The notes under the pieces were generated by a model. It did no database searches. It was not told the origin of the DNA and saw nothing but the letters and a program-made list of their open reading frames with translations. Position numbers and translations under genes: made by a program. Shown here in pieces: positions 41,417 to 48,695 of a stretch of 64,000 nucleotides of DNA (positions are counted from its first letter, which is position 1; every line of letters begins with the position of its first letter). Location of the stretch: positions 16,126 to 80,125 of the forward strand of contig CAYPJU010000024.1 in NCBI GenBank assembly GCA_964411125.1, read 5' to 3'. The stretch comes from JBFIHF01 sp964411125 (GTDB lineage Bacteria > Myxococcota_A > Bradymonadia > Bradymonadales > Bradymonadaceae).

Positions 41417-41445
41417 AGCTTAGGAGCGGGGGCCGGGGATTGCAA
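41417..41445 (-). promoter_or_regulatory. Possible promoter of the riboswitch transcript
   Basis: TTGCAA (41445-41440) and TAAGCT (41422-41417) on the minus strand are separated by 17 bases and would start transcription within a few bases of the riboswitch 5' end (41412). The match to a sigma-70 promoter is partial, so this is tentative. Confidence 0.35.
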
Positions 41446-41455
41446 TCGGGAACCG

Positions 41456-42530
41456 GGATTGAGACCGGGGAGCGGTGGCCGGGCAACCGGGTCACCGGGT
41501 CACCGGGTCACCGGGCTCCAGTCGCCCGGTCCCGGTGGGTAAACCCCGGTTGCCCGGTTGCCCGGTCACCGGACCCCGGTGAGACCGGGAAGGACAACCG
41601 GGCACGACGACCGGGCGAACGGTGGCCGGGCAACCGGGCGTCCGGGAACCCGGTCGAAAATCGCCCGGTTGCCCGGTTGCCCGGCCACCGGACCCCGGTG
41701 AGAATCGCCGCTCCCCGGTCCCCGGTGAGACCGGGGACGTCAAACGGGGAAGGACGACCGGGAACGACGACCGGGCGAACGGTGGCCGGGCAACCGGGGT
41801 CCGGGAACCCGGTCGAAGATCGCCCGGTCCCGGTGGGTAAACCCCGGTTGCCCGGTTGCCCGGTCACCGGACCCCGGTGAGAATCGCCGCTTCCCGGACC
41901 CCGGTCAGACCGGGCGAACAGTGGCCGGGCAACCGGCCGTCCGGGAACCCGGTCGAAAATCGCCCGGTCCCGGTGGGTAACCCCTCGGTTGCCCGGTTGC
42001 CCGGTCACCGGACCCCGGTGAGAATCGCCGCGTCCCGGTCCCCGGTAAGACCGGGGACACGTCCACCGGGAAGGACGACCAGGAACGACGACCGGGCGAA
42101 CGGTGGCCGGGCAACCGGCCGTCCGGGAACCCGGTCGAAGATCGCCCGGTCCTGGTGGGTAAACCCCGGTTGCCCGGTTGCCCGGTCACCGGACCCCGGT
42201 GAGAATCGCCGCGTCCCGGTCCCCGGTAAGACCGGGGACACGTCCACCGGGAAGGACGACCAGGAACGACGACCGGGCGAACGGTGGCCGGGCAACCGGN
42301 NNNNNNNNNNNNNNNNNNNNNNNNNNNNNNNNNNNNNNNNNNNNNNNNNNNNNNNNNNNNNNNNNNNNNNNNNNNNNNNNNNNNNNNNNNNNNNNNNNNC
42401 ACCGGGAAGGACGACCAGGAACGACGACCGGGCGAACGGTGGCCGGGCAACCGGGCGCCGGGATACCCGGTCGAAAATCGCCCGGTCCCGGCGGATTGCG
42501 CGGGACCGGTGGGCAAGCCCCGGTTGTCCG
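41456..42530. repeat. Array of GC-rich ~140-182 bp tandem repeats
   Basis: Imperfect head-to-tail units marked by ggtggccgggcaaccgg at 41474, 41621, 41781, 41920, 42102, 42283 and 42438 (spacings 147, 160, 139, 182, 181 bp, then across the gap). The last two complete units are nearly identical at 181 bp. Each contains inverted elements such as GTCCCCGGT..ACCGGGGAC and runs of ccggt/accgg, so transcripts or single strands would fold strongly. Long open frames here arise only because stops are rare. It begins near the cobalamin riboswitch promoter and ends about 115 bp before the four-helix-bundle gene. Confidence 0.92.
42300..42399. other. Scaffold gap (100 N) inside the repeat array
   Basis: Exactly 100 undetermined bases placed between repeat units, which means the true copy number and array length are unknown. 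Repeat collapse by short-read assembly is the likely cause. Confidence 0.99.
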
Positions 42531-42576
42531 ACCATCGGAACCCCCAGGTGCGACCCGCACCTCACCACTGTCCGAA

Positions 42577-42610
42577 ACTTTTTTCGCAACGCTCCTCGCT
42601 CCCTGCCGAT
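42577..42610 (+). promoter_or_regulatory. Promoter-like two-part motif before the four-helix-bundle gene
   Basis: acttttttcgcaacg (42577-42591), then 13 bases, then gccgataacg (42605-42614). The same arrangement occurs at 21228-21265. The second element resembles the GCCGATAA -10 box of sigma-28-type promoters, but the first is not a known -35 element. It lies 30-60 bases before ATG 42644. Confidence 0.45.
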
Positions 42611-42643
42611 AACGAAGAGAACCCAAAAACCAAGGAGACCGAA

Positions 42644-43015
42644 ATGGGTGATGCGAACAAGGGACGTGAGATCATGAAACGGATGGCGGTGTTCGGCGGC
42701 GAAGTCGTGCGGTTGTGCGGACGCTTGCCCGATACCCGCGAATGGCGCCACGTCGCGGACCAATTGCTGCGTGCCGGGACGGCGATCGGGGCGCACTACT
42801 CGGAGGCGGCGGGGGCTCAGTCGACGGCGGACTTTGCGCACAAGGTTTCGATCGCGCTCAAGGAAGCGCGAGAGACGCAGCACTGGCTGCGGGTAGTGGC
42901 GGCGAGCACCGAGCCGGGCGACGCGACGCCCGAGGCGCTGCTGGCGGAGGTGGAGCAGTTCGTCGCGATCCTGCAGGCGAGCCAGACCACGGTGCGACGT
43001 CGCACGGGGAGCTAG
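42644..43015 (+). CDS. Four-helix-bundle protein (S23/IVP, Avd-like family)
   Basis: A 123-aa helical protein whose pattern (RMAVFGGEVVRLCGRLP, VADQLLRAGTAIGAHYSEA, FAHKVSIALKEARETQHWL) matches the family named for proteins in 23S rRNA intervening sequences; the DGR accessory protein Avd has the same fold and binds nucleic acid. ATG 42644 follows AGGAG by six bases. It sits just after the GC-rich repeat array. The stop codon shares the CTAG palindrome with panC on the other strand. Function is unknown, though an RNA or DNA partner is plausible. Confidence 0.9.
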   Translation: MGDANKGREIMKRMAVFGGEVVRLCGRLPDTREWRHVADQLLRAGTAIGAHYSEAAGAQSTADFAHKVSIALKEARETQHWLRVVAASTEPGDATPEALLAEVEQFVAILQASQTTVRRRTGS

Positions 43016-43869
43016 CGCTGAGCGCCGTCGGGCTCGAGCGCCACGTTGTCGATCAAACGGACGTCACCGGCGAAGGCGGCGCACGCCAGGCGCGCGCCCT
43101 CTTCGCCGACCCGCAGCAGGCGTTCCAGCGTGTCGGGGTGGACGCATTCGACGTAGTCGACGCGAAGCCCTGCCTGTTCGAGCTCTTCGCGTACGATTTG
43201 CTCGAGCACGGGCGCCTTGCTGATGCCCCCCTCGAAGGCGGACTTCGCTTCGCCGAGGCCGCGCGACAGCGCCAACCCGGCCCGCCGACCAGCGGCGTCG
43301 AGGTTGAGGTTGCGGCTCGATACGGCGAGTCCGTCCACCTCGCGCGCCGTCGGCGCACCCACGATCTCGACGGGGAAGTTCAGGTCGCGGGTCATCCGGC
43401 CGATGATCGTGAGCTGCTGGTAGTCCTTCTGCCCGAACACCGCAACGTCGGGCTGCACGATATGGAAGAGCTTGGAGACGACGGTGGTGACCCCATCGAA
43501 GTGCCCCGGGCGGGTCCGCCCACACAGATTGTCGGTCAACCCGTCCACCCTCACTTCCGTGCGGGCCGAGGCGGGACCATCGGGGTACATCTCGTCGACC
43601 GTCGGGACGAAGACGAGCGATACCCCCGCTTCGCGGCAGGCGGCGAGGTCCCTCGATTCATCGCGCGGATAGCTCTCGAGGTCGGCGGGACGATCGAATT
43701 GGGTGGGGTTCACGAAGATGCTGACGACGAGGCTCTCCGCGTGCTCGAGCCCGGTTCGCATGAGCGAAGTGTGACCGACGTGCAGGGCGCCCATCGTCGG
43801 AACGAAGGCGACGCGCCCGAGGCCTGCGCGAGCTTCGCGCACTTCCGAGATGGTCCGGACGATTTTCAA
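43012..43869 (-). CDS. panC: Pantoate--beta-alanine ligase
   Basis: Joins pantoate and beta-alanine with ATP to give pantothenate, precursor of coenzyme A. The 285-aa protein has the N-terminal VPTMGALHVGH nucleotide motif, VVSIFVNPTQF, FGQKDYQQL and SSRN. Its TTG start at 43869 overlaps the panB stop (TTGA), so panB and panC are coupled. The stop lies inside a CTAG shared with the stop of the convergent four-helix-bundle gene. Confidence 0.96.
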   Translation of the reverse strand: MKIVRTISEVREARAGLGRVAFVPTMGALHVGHTSLMRTGLEHAESLVVSIFVNPTQFDRPADLESYPRDESRDLAACREAGVSLVFVPTVDEMYPDGPASARTEVRVDGLTDNLCGRTRPGHFDGVTTVVSKLFHIVQPDVAVFGQKDYQQLTIIGRMTRDLNFPVEIVGAPTAREVDGLAVSSRNLNLDAAGRRAGLALSRGLGEAKSAFEGGISKAPVLEQIVREELEQAGLRVDYVECVHPDTLERLLRVGEEGARLACAAFAGDVRLIDNVALEPDGAQR

Positions 43870-44666
43870 AAACTGTGCTCTTCGTCAGGGTAGGAGCGAG
43901 CCCCAACTTCTTCGCGATACTGCGAAAGCGCGCCGACCACCGTCTCTTCCAGGCTCGCGTAGTGTTTCAGGAACTTCGGCTTGAAGTCGGTGTTGAGGCC
44001 GAGGAGGTCGTAGATCACGAGGACCTGACCGCTGGTCTGGTTTCCGGCGCCGATTCCGATCGTCGGGATCGAGAGTTCTTCGGTGACCCGGCTCGCAAGG
44101 TCGGTGGGGACGAGCTCGAGGACGAGCATGTAGGCGCCCGCTTCCTGGAGTGCTCGTGCGTCGGCGATCAGCCGTTGGGCCGCCTCGTCGGATTTCCCCT
44201 GAACCCGGAAACCCCCGAAGGCATGGACCGACTGGGGGGTGAGACCGAGGTGACCGCAGACGGGGATCCCAGCTTCTGTCATCCGTCGCACCATCGGGGC
44301 GATCGACTCGCCCCCTTCGACTTTGACGGCCTGTGCCCCACCCTCTTTGAGAAGCCGTCCGGCGGCTCGCATCCCGTCGTCGCTGCTCGCCTGGTAGCTC
44401 ATGAACGGCATGTCGGCGATGACGTGGGCGGTATCGCACCCCCGCAAGACGGCGCGCGTGTGATAGACGATGTCTTCGATCGTGACGGGGATCGTCGTCT
44501 CGTGGCCCTGGATGACGTTGCCCAGGCTGTCGCCCACGAGAATGCTGTCGATCTCGGCTTTCGCGACCAGACGAGCGAACGTGTAGTCGTAGCACGTCAC
44601 CATCGAGATCGGCGTACCCCCCTCGTAGAGCTTGCGAATGTCGCGTGTCGTCTTGCGTCGTGCCAT
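43866..44666 (-). CDS. panB: 3-methyl-2-oxobutanoate hydroxymethyltransferase
   Basis: Makes ketopantoate from 2-oxoisovalerate and methylene-tetrahydrofolate, the first committed step to pantothenate. The 266-aa TIM barrel has MVTCYDY, LVGDSLGNV (metal Asp), MPFMSYQAS and the GHLGLTPQS catalytic region. ATG 44666 (MARRKTT) follows GGAGGAC. PanC follows with a 4-bp overlap. Cytoplasmic. Confidence 0.96.
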   Translation of the reverse strand: MARRKTTRDIRKLYEGGTPISMVTCYDYTFARLVAKAEIDSILVGDSLGNVIQGHETTIPVTIEDIVYHTRAVLRGCDTAHVIADMPFMSYQASSDDGMRAAGRLLKEGGAQAVKVEGGESIAPMVRRMTEAGIPVCGHLGLTPQSVHAFGGFRVQGKSDEAAQRLIADARALQEAGAYMLVLELVPTDLASRVTEELSIPTIGIGAGNQTSGQVLVIYDLLGLNTDFKPKFLKHYASLEETVVGALSQYREEVGARSYPDEEHSF

Positions 44667-44715
44667 TTTTGTCCTCCGCGGGGCGCCGCCACTGTAAGGC
44701 TGGCCCTCGCGACGG

Positions 44716-46191
44716 TCAATCGAGGTCGCCCATGGCCCATCGCATCGCACCGTCGACCAGATCGACGCCCGCTTCGGTCGGGTGGTAACCGAACTCGTAG
44801 GAGATCTCGGAATCCACCAGGTCCTCGGAGATCAGAACCCTCCGCGAGCCCGACGGTTCTCCGTTGGTGAGGAGCGCATCGGCGTCGACGGCGACGACGA
44901 GGTCCTGCGCAGCTTGCTCGTCGACGACCCAGCGTCGCACACCCGCGACCCACCCCGCATTGGTGAAGGAGTCGAAGGGAGCGAGCTGCGAACCCACGTC
45001 GAACGTCTGACCGGTCACCGTCGCGATGCCCTGAGGGACGTCCGCCGTGAGAGTCCAGGTCGACATCTCGGAATCGGCGTCGTCCACGTCTTCGGCGAAC
45101 TGCATCTGTTCGGCGAGCGTCGTATGATTGAAGAACGCGACCACCGGGACGGGAAACTGCCGCAGCGCGCTCCCCACACCGTCTACGTCCGAATTCGTGG
45201 CGACGACGACGAGATCGCTGCCCGCCACGTCGAGCGACGATTCGTCGACTCGGATCACTTCGCAGCCGAGCAGACGCATGCGTTGCTCGAGGTGAATTGC
45301 CGCGAGGTGGTTCGGCTCGTCCATGCGATCGAGATCCGTGACCAGGTGGCAGGTCTTGTTCGGCGCCGGCGGAGCGTATTCGAGCGACCAGTAGAAGACG
45401 TGATCGAACGCGTCCCACGCCTGTCGGGTCAACGTGTCCATCTGACGGGTGGCGAGTACGAAGCGCCGGGATGCGGCCGGGCCCGCGTGGGTCTCGGAGT
45501 CGGCATCGTACGCAAGCATCGCGGCATGCGTCTTCTCCACGGGCGGGAAGCTCCCGATCTGCACGCCCCCCGGGCCCAGCTCCTCGTCGGCGACGAACGC
45601 CCGGTCCGACGTCGTGATCTGGAAGTCGCCCAGGGCCACCGGAAACGAAGGATGCGCCACGTCGACGGAGATCGTGGATCCGTAGTACGGCTCCGAGCGG
45701 GTCCCTCGCCACAGCGACATCGCGGTCGCCGCGGCCGAGTTCCCGAGGATCACGACTGGAACGGCGGTGTTGGTCAACTGGCTATACTGGGTGTCGCGGA
45801 AGTTCTGATTGGCTTCGGGAACCACCACCAGATCGACGTCGCCCGCGATGAAGCCGGCGGGCTCACGAAAGACGACCTCTGCGTCCCACCGAAAACGAAG
45901 GTAGGCCGCGATGGCGCGAATGGCCCCCGAGTTCCCGAACGGCGCTCCGATGTCGACCGCGACCCCGATCCGCGGCGGCTCCATCTCGACACGACCGAGA
46001 TCCGGCATCCCATCCGCCGCTCCCATGTCGGGGCTGACGACGTCCGCCCGCGCATCGGGCGCGGCGTCGAGGGTTTCCCCGCCCGCATCTTCGATCGACC
46101 CCAGATCGGGCGACGGATCGGCATTGTTCAACTCTCCCGGCGACGGGATGCAGCCAGACGTCGCGACGAGAACAAGGAGGAGGCGTTTCAT
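44716..46191 (-). CDS. Lipoprotein of unknown function
   Basis: A 491-aa protein with lipobox (VATSGCIP, about residue 14), an Asp/Ala/Pro-rich spacer (about 20-70), and a mature alpha/beta domain with alternating strands (VDLVVVPEANQ, AVPVVILGNS and, later, DLVVVATNSD). The two similar halves recall a duplicated Rossmann-like or DUF4350-like fold, but the match is not certain. ATG 46191 follows AAACGCC. It may be a periplasmic or surface binding protein; no function can be assigned. Confidence 0.75.
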   Translation of the reverse strand: MKRLLLVLVATSGCIPSPGELNNADPSPDLGSIEDAGGETLDAAPDARADVVSPDMGAADGMPDLGRVEMEPPRIGVAVDIGAPFGNSGAIRAIAAYLRFRWDAEVVFREPAGFIAGDVDLVVVPEANQNFRDTQYSQLTNTAVPVVILGNSAAATAMSLWRGTRSEPYYGSTISVDVAHPSFPVALGDFQITTSDRAFVADEELGPGGVQIGSFPPVEKTHAAMLAYDADSETHAGPAASRRFVLATRQMDTLTRQAWDAFDHVFYWSLEYAPPAPNKTCHLVTDLDRMDEPNHLAAIHLEQRMRLLGCEVIRVDESSLDVAGSDLVVVATNSDVDGVGSALRQFPVPVVAFFNHTTLAEQMQFAEDVDDADSEMSTWTLTADVPQGIATVTGQTFDVGSQLAPFDSFTNAGWVAGVRRWVVDEQAAQDLVVAVDADALLTNGEPSGSRRVLISEDLVDSEISYEFGYHPTEAGVDLVDGAMRWAMGDLD

Positions 46192-46264
46192 GTTGGTCCG
46201 TCTGGAGTGACTCTTCCGTCATTGTCGACGGCGACGCGGCACGACGCAAGGATTACGGGCTTCG

Positions 46265-47050
46265 TCAGTAGACGCCCCGCATGCGCTCCTTTGCAGGAAG
46301 AATCTCCAGGCACGTGGTCCACCATCCGGTGCGTATCGTCTCGACGAACTCCTCCGGGAGTTGTTCGCGCCGCATCTCGTCGGCGAGCCGTTCGTGATCG
46401 TAGGCGACCTTGCGCGGCTCGATCGCGAGCCCGTGGGGCCCCTCGGTGACGAGGACCCAGTCGACCCGCAGATCTCCGTCGTTGGCGGGCCGGCCGATCG
46501 CCCCCACGTTGCAGACGATCCGCCCGCTGGGGAGCGTGCGTTTCCACGGGATCCCGGTGTGGGTCACGAAGAGCACGTCGGCGTCGGCTTGCTCGAGCAG
46601 ATGCTCGAGGAAGAGGTCGGGAGCGGTCGACTCCCAGAGGAACTCGTTGACCCGCCGTGGGGACCCATGCGCCATCAGGACACGTGCGCCGCCCCACGTC
46701 CGGCGGAAGTGGGTCGGAAGATCGCGCAGCCAATCCTTGTGCGTGTCGGAGGTGTTCGCGAGCGTGTAGTCGTAGGAAATCTGCGCGAAATGATTGTCCC
46801 GCGGGTCCACGTAACCGCACGCACAGTCGTCGAGCCGGTTCCCGATCGAATGGTCGTAGTTCCCCTGCATGACGTGCATCCCCGACTCTTCGCGCAAGCG
46901 GGGAAAACTTGCATCGGGCGTCGGGCCGAAACCGCCGACGTCCCCCAGACAATAAAGCTCTTCCACCCCTTCGGCGCGCGCCGCCTCGATCGTCGCATCG
47001 AGGCTGAGCCAGTTGTTGTAGACCCCTCCGAAGAGAGCCCATCGCCTCAC
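46265..47050 (-). CDS. Metallophosphoesterase-like protein with altered metal motif
   Basis: The 261-aa chain follows the calcineurin-type phosphodiesterase layout (YfcE/MJ0936 group): ELYCLGDVGGFGP, GNYDHSIG, LMAHGSPR and VTHTGIPW. In the first motif the usual Asp-x-His is replaced by GGVYNNW, so two metal ligands are missing; activity is doubtful or depends on another mode. GTG 47050 overlaps the stop of the radical SAM gene (GTGA), so the proteins are made together. Function unknown. Confidence 0.82.
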   Translation of the reverse strand: MRRWALFGGVYNNWLSLDATIEAARAEGVEELYCLGDVGGFGPTPDASFPRLREESGMHVMQGNYDHSIGNRLDDCACGYVDPRDNHFAQISYDYTLANTSDTHKDWLRDLPTHFRRTWGGARVLMAHGSPRRVNEFLWESTAPDLFLEHLLEQADADVLFVTHTGIPWKRTLPSGRIVCNVGAIGRPANDGDLRVDWVLVTEGPHGLAIEPRKVAYDHERLADEMRREQLPEEFVETIRTGWWTTCLEILPAKERMRGVY

Positions 47051-47967
47051 GTCCGACACGTGACCCCCTCCACGTGACAGGTCCAGCACGCGGGATGGTC
47101 GAGCGCGATCGGTTTCGCCCCATCGGCGAGCCGGTCCCCCATCTTCGCTTCGGACACCTCGATCAGGATCGGGCAGGGGAAGACGCCCTTCGCGGTCACC
47201 ATGCGGCAACTCGAGCACTGCAGGTCGTGTTCTTCCCCTTCGAGGAGGTCGCCTTCGACCAGCCGCTCGTAGGGCTGATACCCTTCCGCCCGCCGCTCTT
47301 CCCGGCCGATCTTGAACGGCGAGAGGAACTTCAAGCGAGGCTTGTCGATGCCGCGGTTGCGGAGGAGTTGGATGAACCGACGGCGGCCGTCCTCGGCGCC
47401 GAGGTCGGCGTGGCACGTCGTCACCGTTATCACCGGATTCACGCCGTGCGACCAGAGTCGGTCGATCGCCGCGAGGATCTGCTCGAAGGTCTTGCGGCCG
47501 CGGATCGCGTCGTTCTCCTCGGCGGTAGTTCCGTCGAGAGAGACGCGGATGTCGAGCGAGTACCGCGAACTCCGGAACGTTTCGCCGAGCCAGGCCGCCA
47601 TCTCGTCGTCGATCAGAATGCCGTTGGTGAGGATCGAGAGCGGGGCGAGCCGCAGTGTCGCCTCGATGATCTCACGGATGTCGGGGTGCATGAACGGCTC
47701 TCCCCCCGTGAAGTAGACCTCCTTCGGGGCGAAGGACTTCGCGTCCTCCAGCGTCTCGAGGACCTGCTCTGTCGACATGACGGGGTGGGAATCGTTGTTC
47801 GGGCCGCAAGAGATGAAGCAATGCAAGCACGCGAGGTTGCAGACGGTCCCCGTGACCTGTAGCCAGAGCGTGTCGAGGTGTTCGAACGCGAGCGTCGGCG
47901 CGGGGAGTGACTCACGCTCGGCCGCGCGCGCGACGAGCGATTCGACGTTGATGGACAGTTCAGCCAC
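47047..47967 (-). CDS. Radical SAM protein with C-terminal Cys-rich region
   Basis: A 306-aa radical SAM enzyme with the 4Fe-4S loop CNLACLHC (Cys43, Cys47, Cys50), the GGEPFMHPDI SAM-contact motif, and RVSLDGTT. A C-terminal set of cysteines (CSSC, FPCPI, CWTCHVEGVTC) resembles a SPASM/twitch auxiliary cluster. Such enzymes modify peptides or act in cofactor synthesis. It is coupled by GTGA to the metallophosphoesterase-like gene. No peptide substrate gene was recognised nearby. Confidence 0.9.
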   Translation of the reverse strand: MAELSINVESLVARAAERESLPAPTLAFEHLDTLWLQVTGTVCNLACLHCFISCGPNNDSHPVMSTEQVLETLEDAKSFAPKEVYFTGGEPFMHPDIREIIEATLRLAPLSILTNGILIDDEMAAWLGETFRSSRYSLDIRVSLDGTTAEENDAIRGRKTFEQILAAIDRLWSHGVNPVITVTTCHADLGAEDGRRRFIQLLRNRGIDKPRLKFLSPFKIGREERRAEGYQPYERLVEGDLLEGEEHDLQCSSCRMVTAKGVFPCPILIEVSEAKMGDRLADGAKPIALDHPACWTCHVEGVTCRT

Positions 47968-48111
47968 GGTCCCTACTGATCACGGGGAGTTCACGACAAT
48001 GGATGCCGCAGGGGGCGTTTCGGTTTCCGGACGACTCTACCACCTCGCGGCCCGTGCCGGGACTCTCCGAATGGAGCCACGCGCATTCCCCCAACGAGAA
48101 ACCGGAAAACG

Positions 48112-48663
48112 ATGAAACTACCTTCCAAAGTCGCCATCGTCCTGGCGTTTGTCCTCACCGGCTGCAGCACGTGCACCGGCGTTGGAGATTTCACCGTCAC
48201 GCGGGAGACCGGTGAATCGATCGTCGCAGGGTCTACCAGCCCGCTCAACGACCTCCTCCCCGTGAAGGTGATCCCGGACCTCGATCTGGACTTCGACCTC
48301 GAAGCGGAGCTCGCCCGGCAGGATGCAAAGGGGGCGAAGGAAGTCCACCTGAACGGGCTGGTGCTGCAGATCACCGACACGAGACGCCCGGACGGGGACG
48401 AAGACGACTTCGACTTTCTCGACCGCATCGAGTTTCGCGTCGCGTCGGCGGATCCAGGCTCGGATCTCGAGGAGGTCGTGATCGCCAACCTCGAGTCGAT
48501 CCCCGAAGGGGTCGACGAGCTCGAGCTCGAGACGGACTCGGAGATCGATCTGAAGCCGTACGCCGAGGAGGGGATCGTCCTCACCACGAGCGGAGCGGGC
48601 TCCGTCCCGCCCGACGACGTTTCGGTCCGAGGAATCGTGACGATCGAGGTGGAGACGTTGTAG
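48112..48663 (+). CDS. Small acidic lipoprotein of unknown function
   Basis: A 183-aa protein with a lipobox (VLTGCSTC), a short spacer and an acidic beta-rich mature domain (KEVHLNGLVLQITD, VVIANLESIP, VRGIVTIEV). No family recognised. ATG 48112 follows GGAAAACG. A hairpin (48666-48689) separates it from the convergent Cys-rich lipoprotein gene. Confidence 0.75.
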   Translation: MKLPSKVAIVLAFVLTGCSTCTGVGDFTVTRETGESIVAGSTSPLNDLLPVKVIPDLDLDFDLEAELARQDAKGAKEVHLNGLVLQITDTRRPDGDEDDFDFLDRIEFRVASADPGSDLEEVVIANLESIPEGVDELELETDSEIDLKPYAEEGIVLTTSGAGSVPPDDVSVRGIVTIEVETL

Positions 48664-48665
48664 AC

Positions 48666-48689
48666 GCGGGGCGTCGTTTCACGCCCCGC
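48666..48689. terminator. Hairpin between convergent genes
   Basis: A perfect 9-bp stem (GCGGGGCGT paired with ACGCCCCGC, 6-nt loop) lies just after the stop at 48663 and before the stop of the minus-strand gene at 48696. There is no U tract on either strand, so it may act in both directions or need Rho. Confidence 0.5.
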
Positions 48690-48695
48690 ACCTCG

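Noticed and set aside
41456..42530. Long open frames across the GC-rich repeat array
   Set aside because: They exist in several frames on both strands because stop codons are rare in this composition; they show no coding pattern and cross an N gap.
41456..42530. CRISPR array
   Set aside because: Units are 140-182 bp with no short repeat/spacer alternation, and no Cas genes are nearby.
42644..43015. Diversity-generating retroelement
   Set aside because: The protein is Avd-like, but no reverse transcriptase, template repeat or variable target gene was seen.
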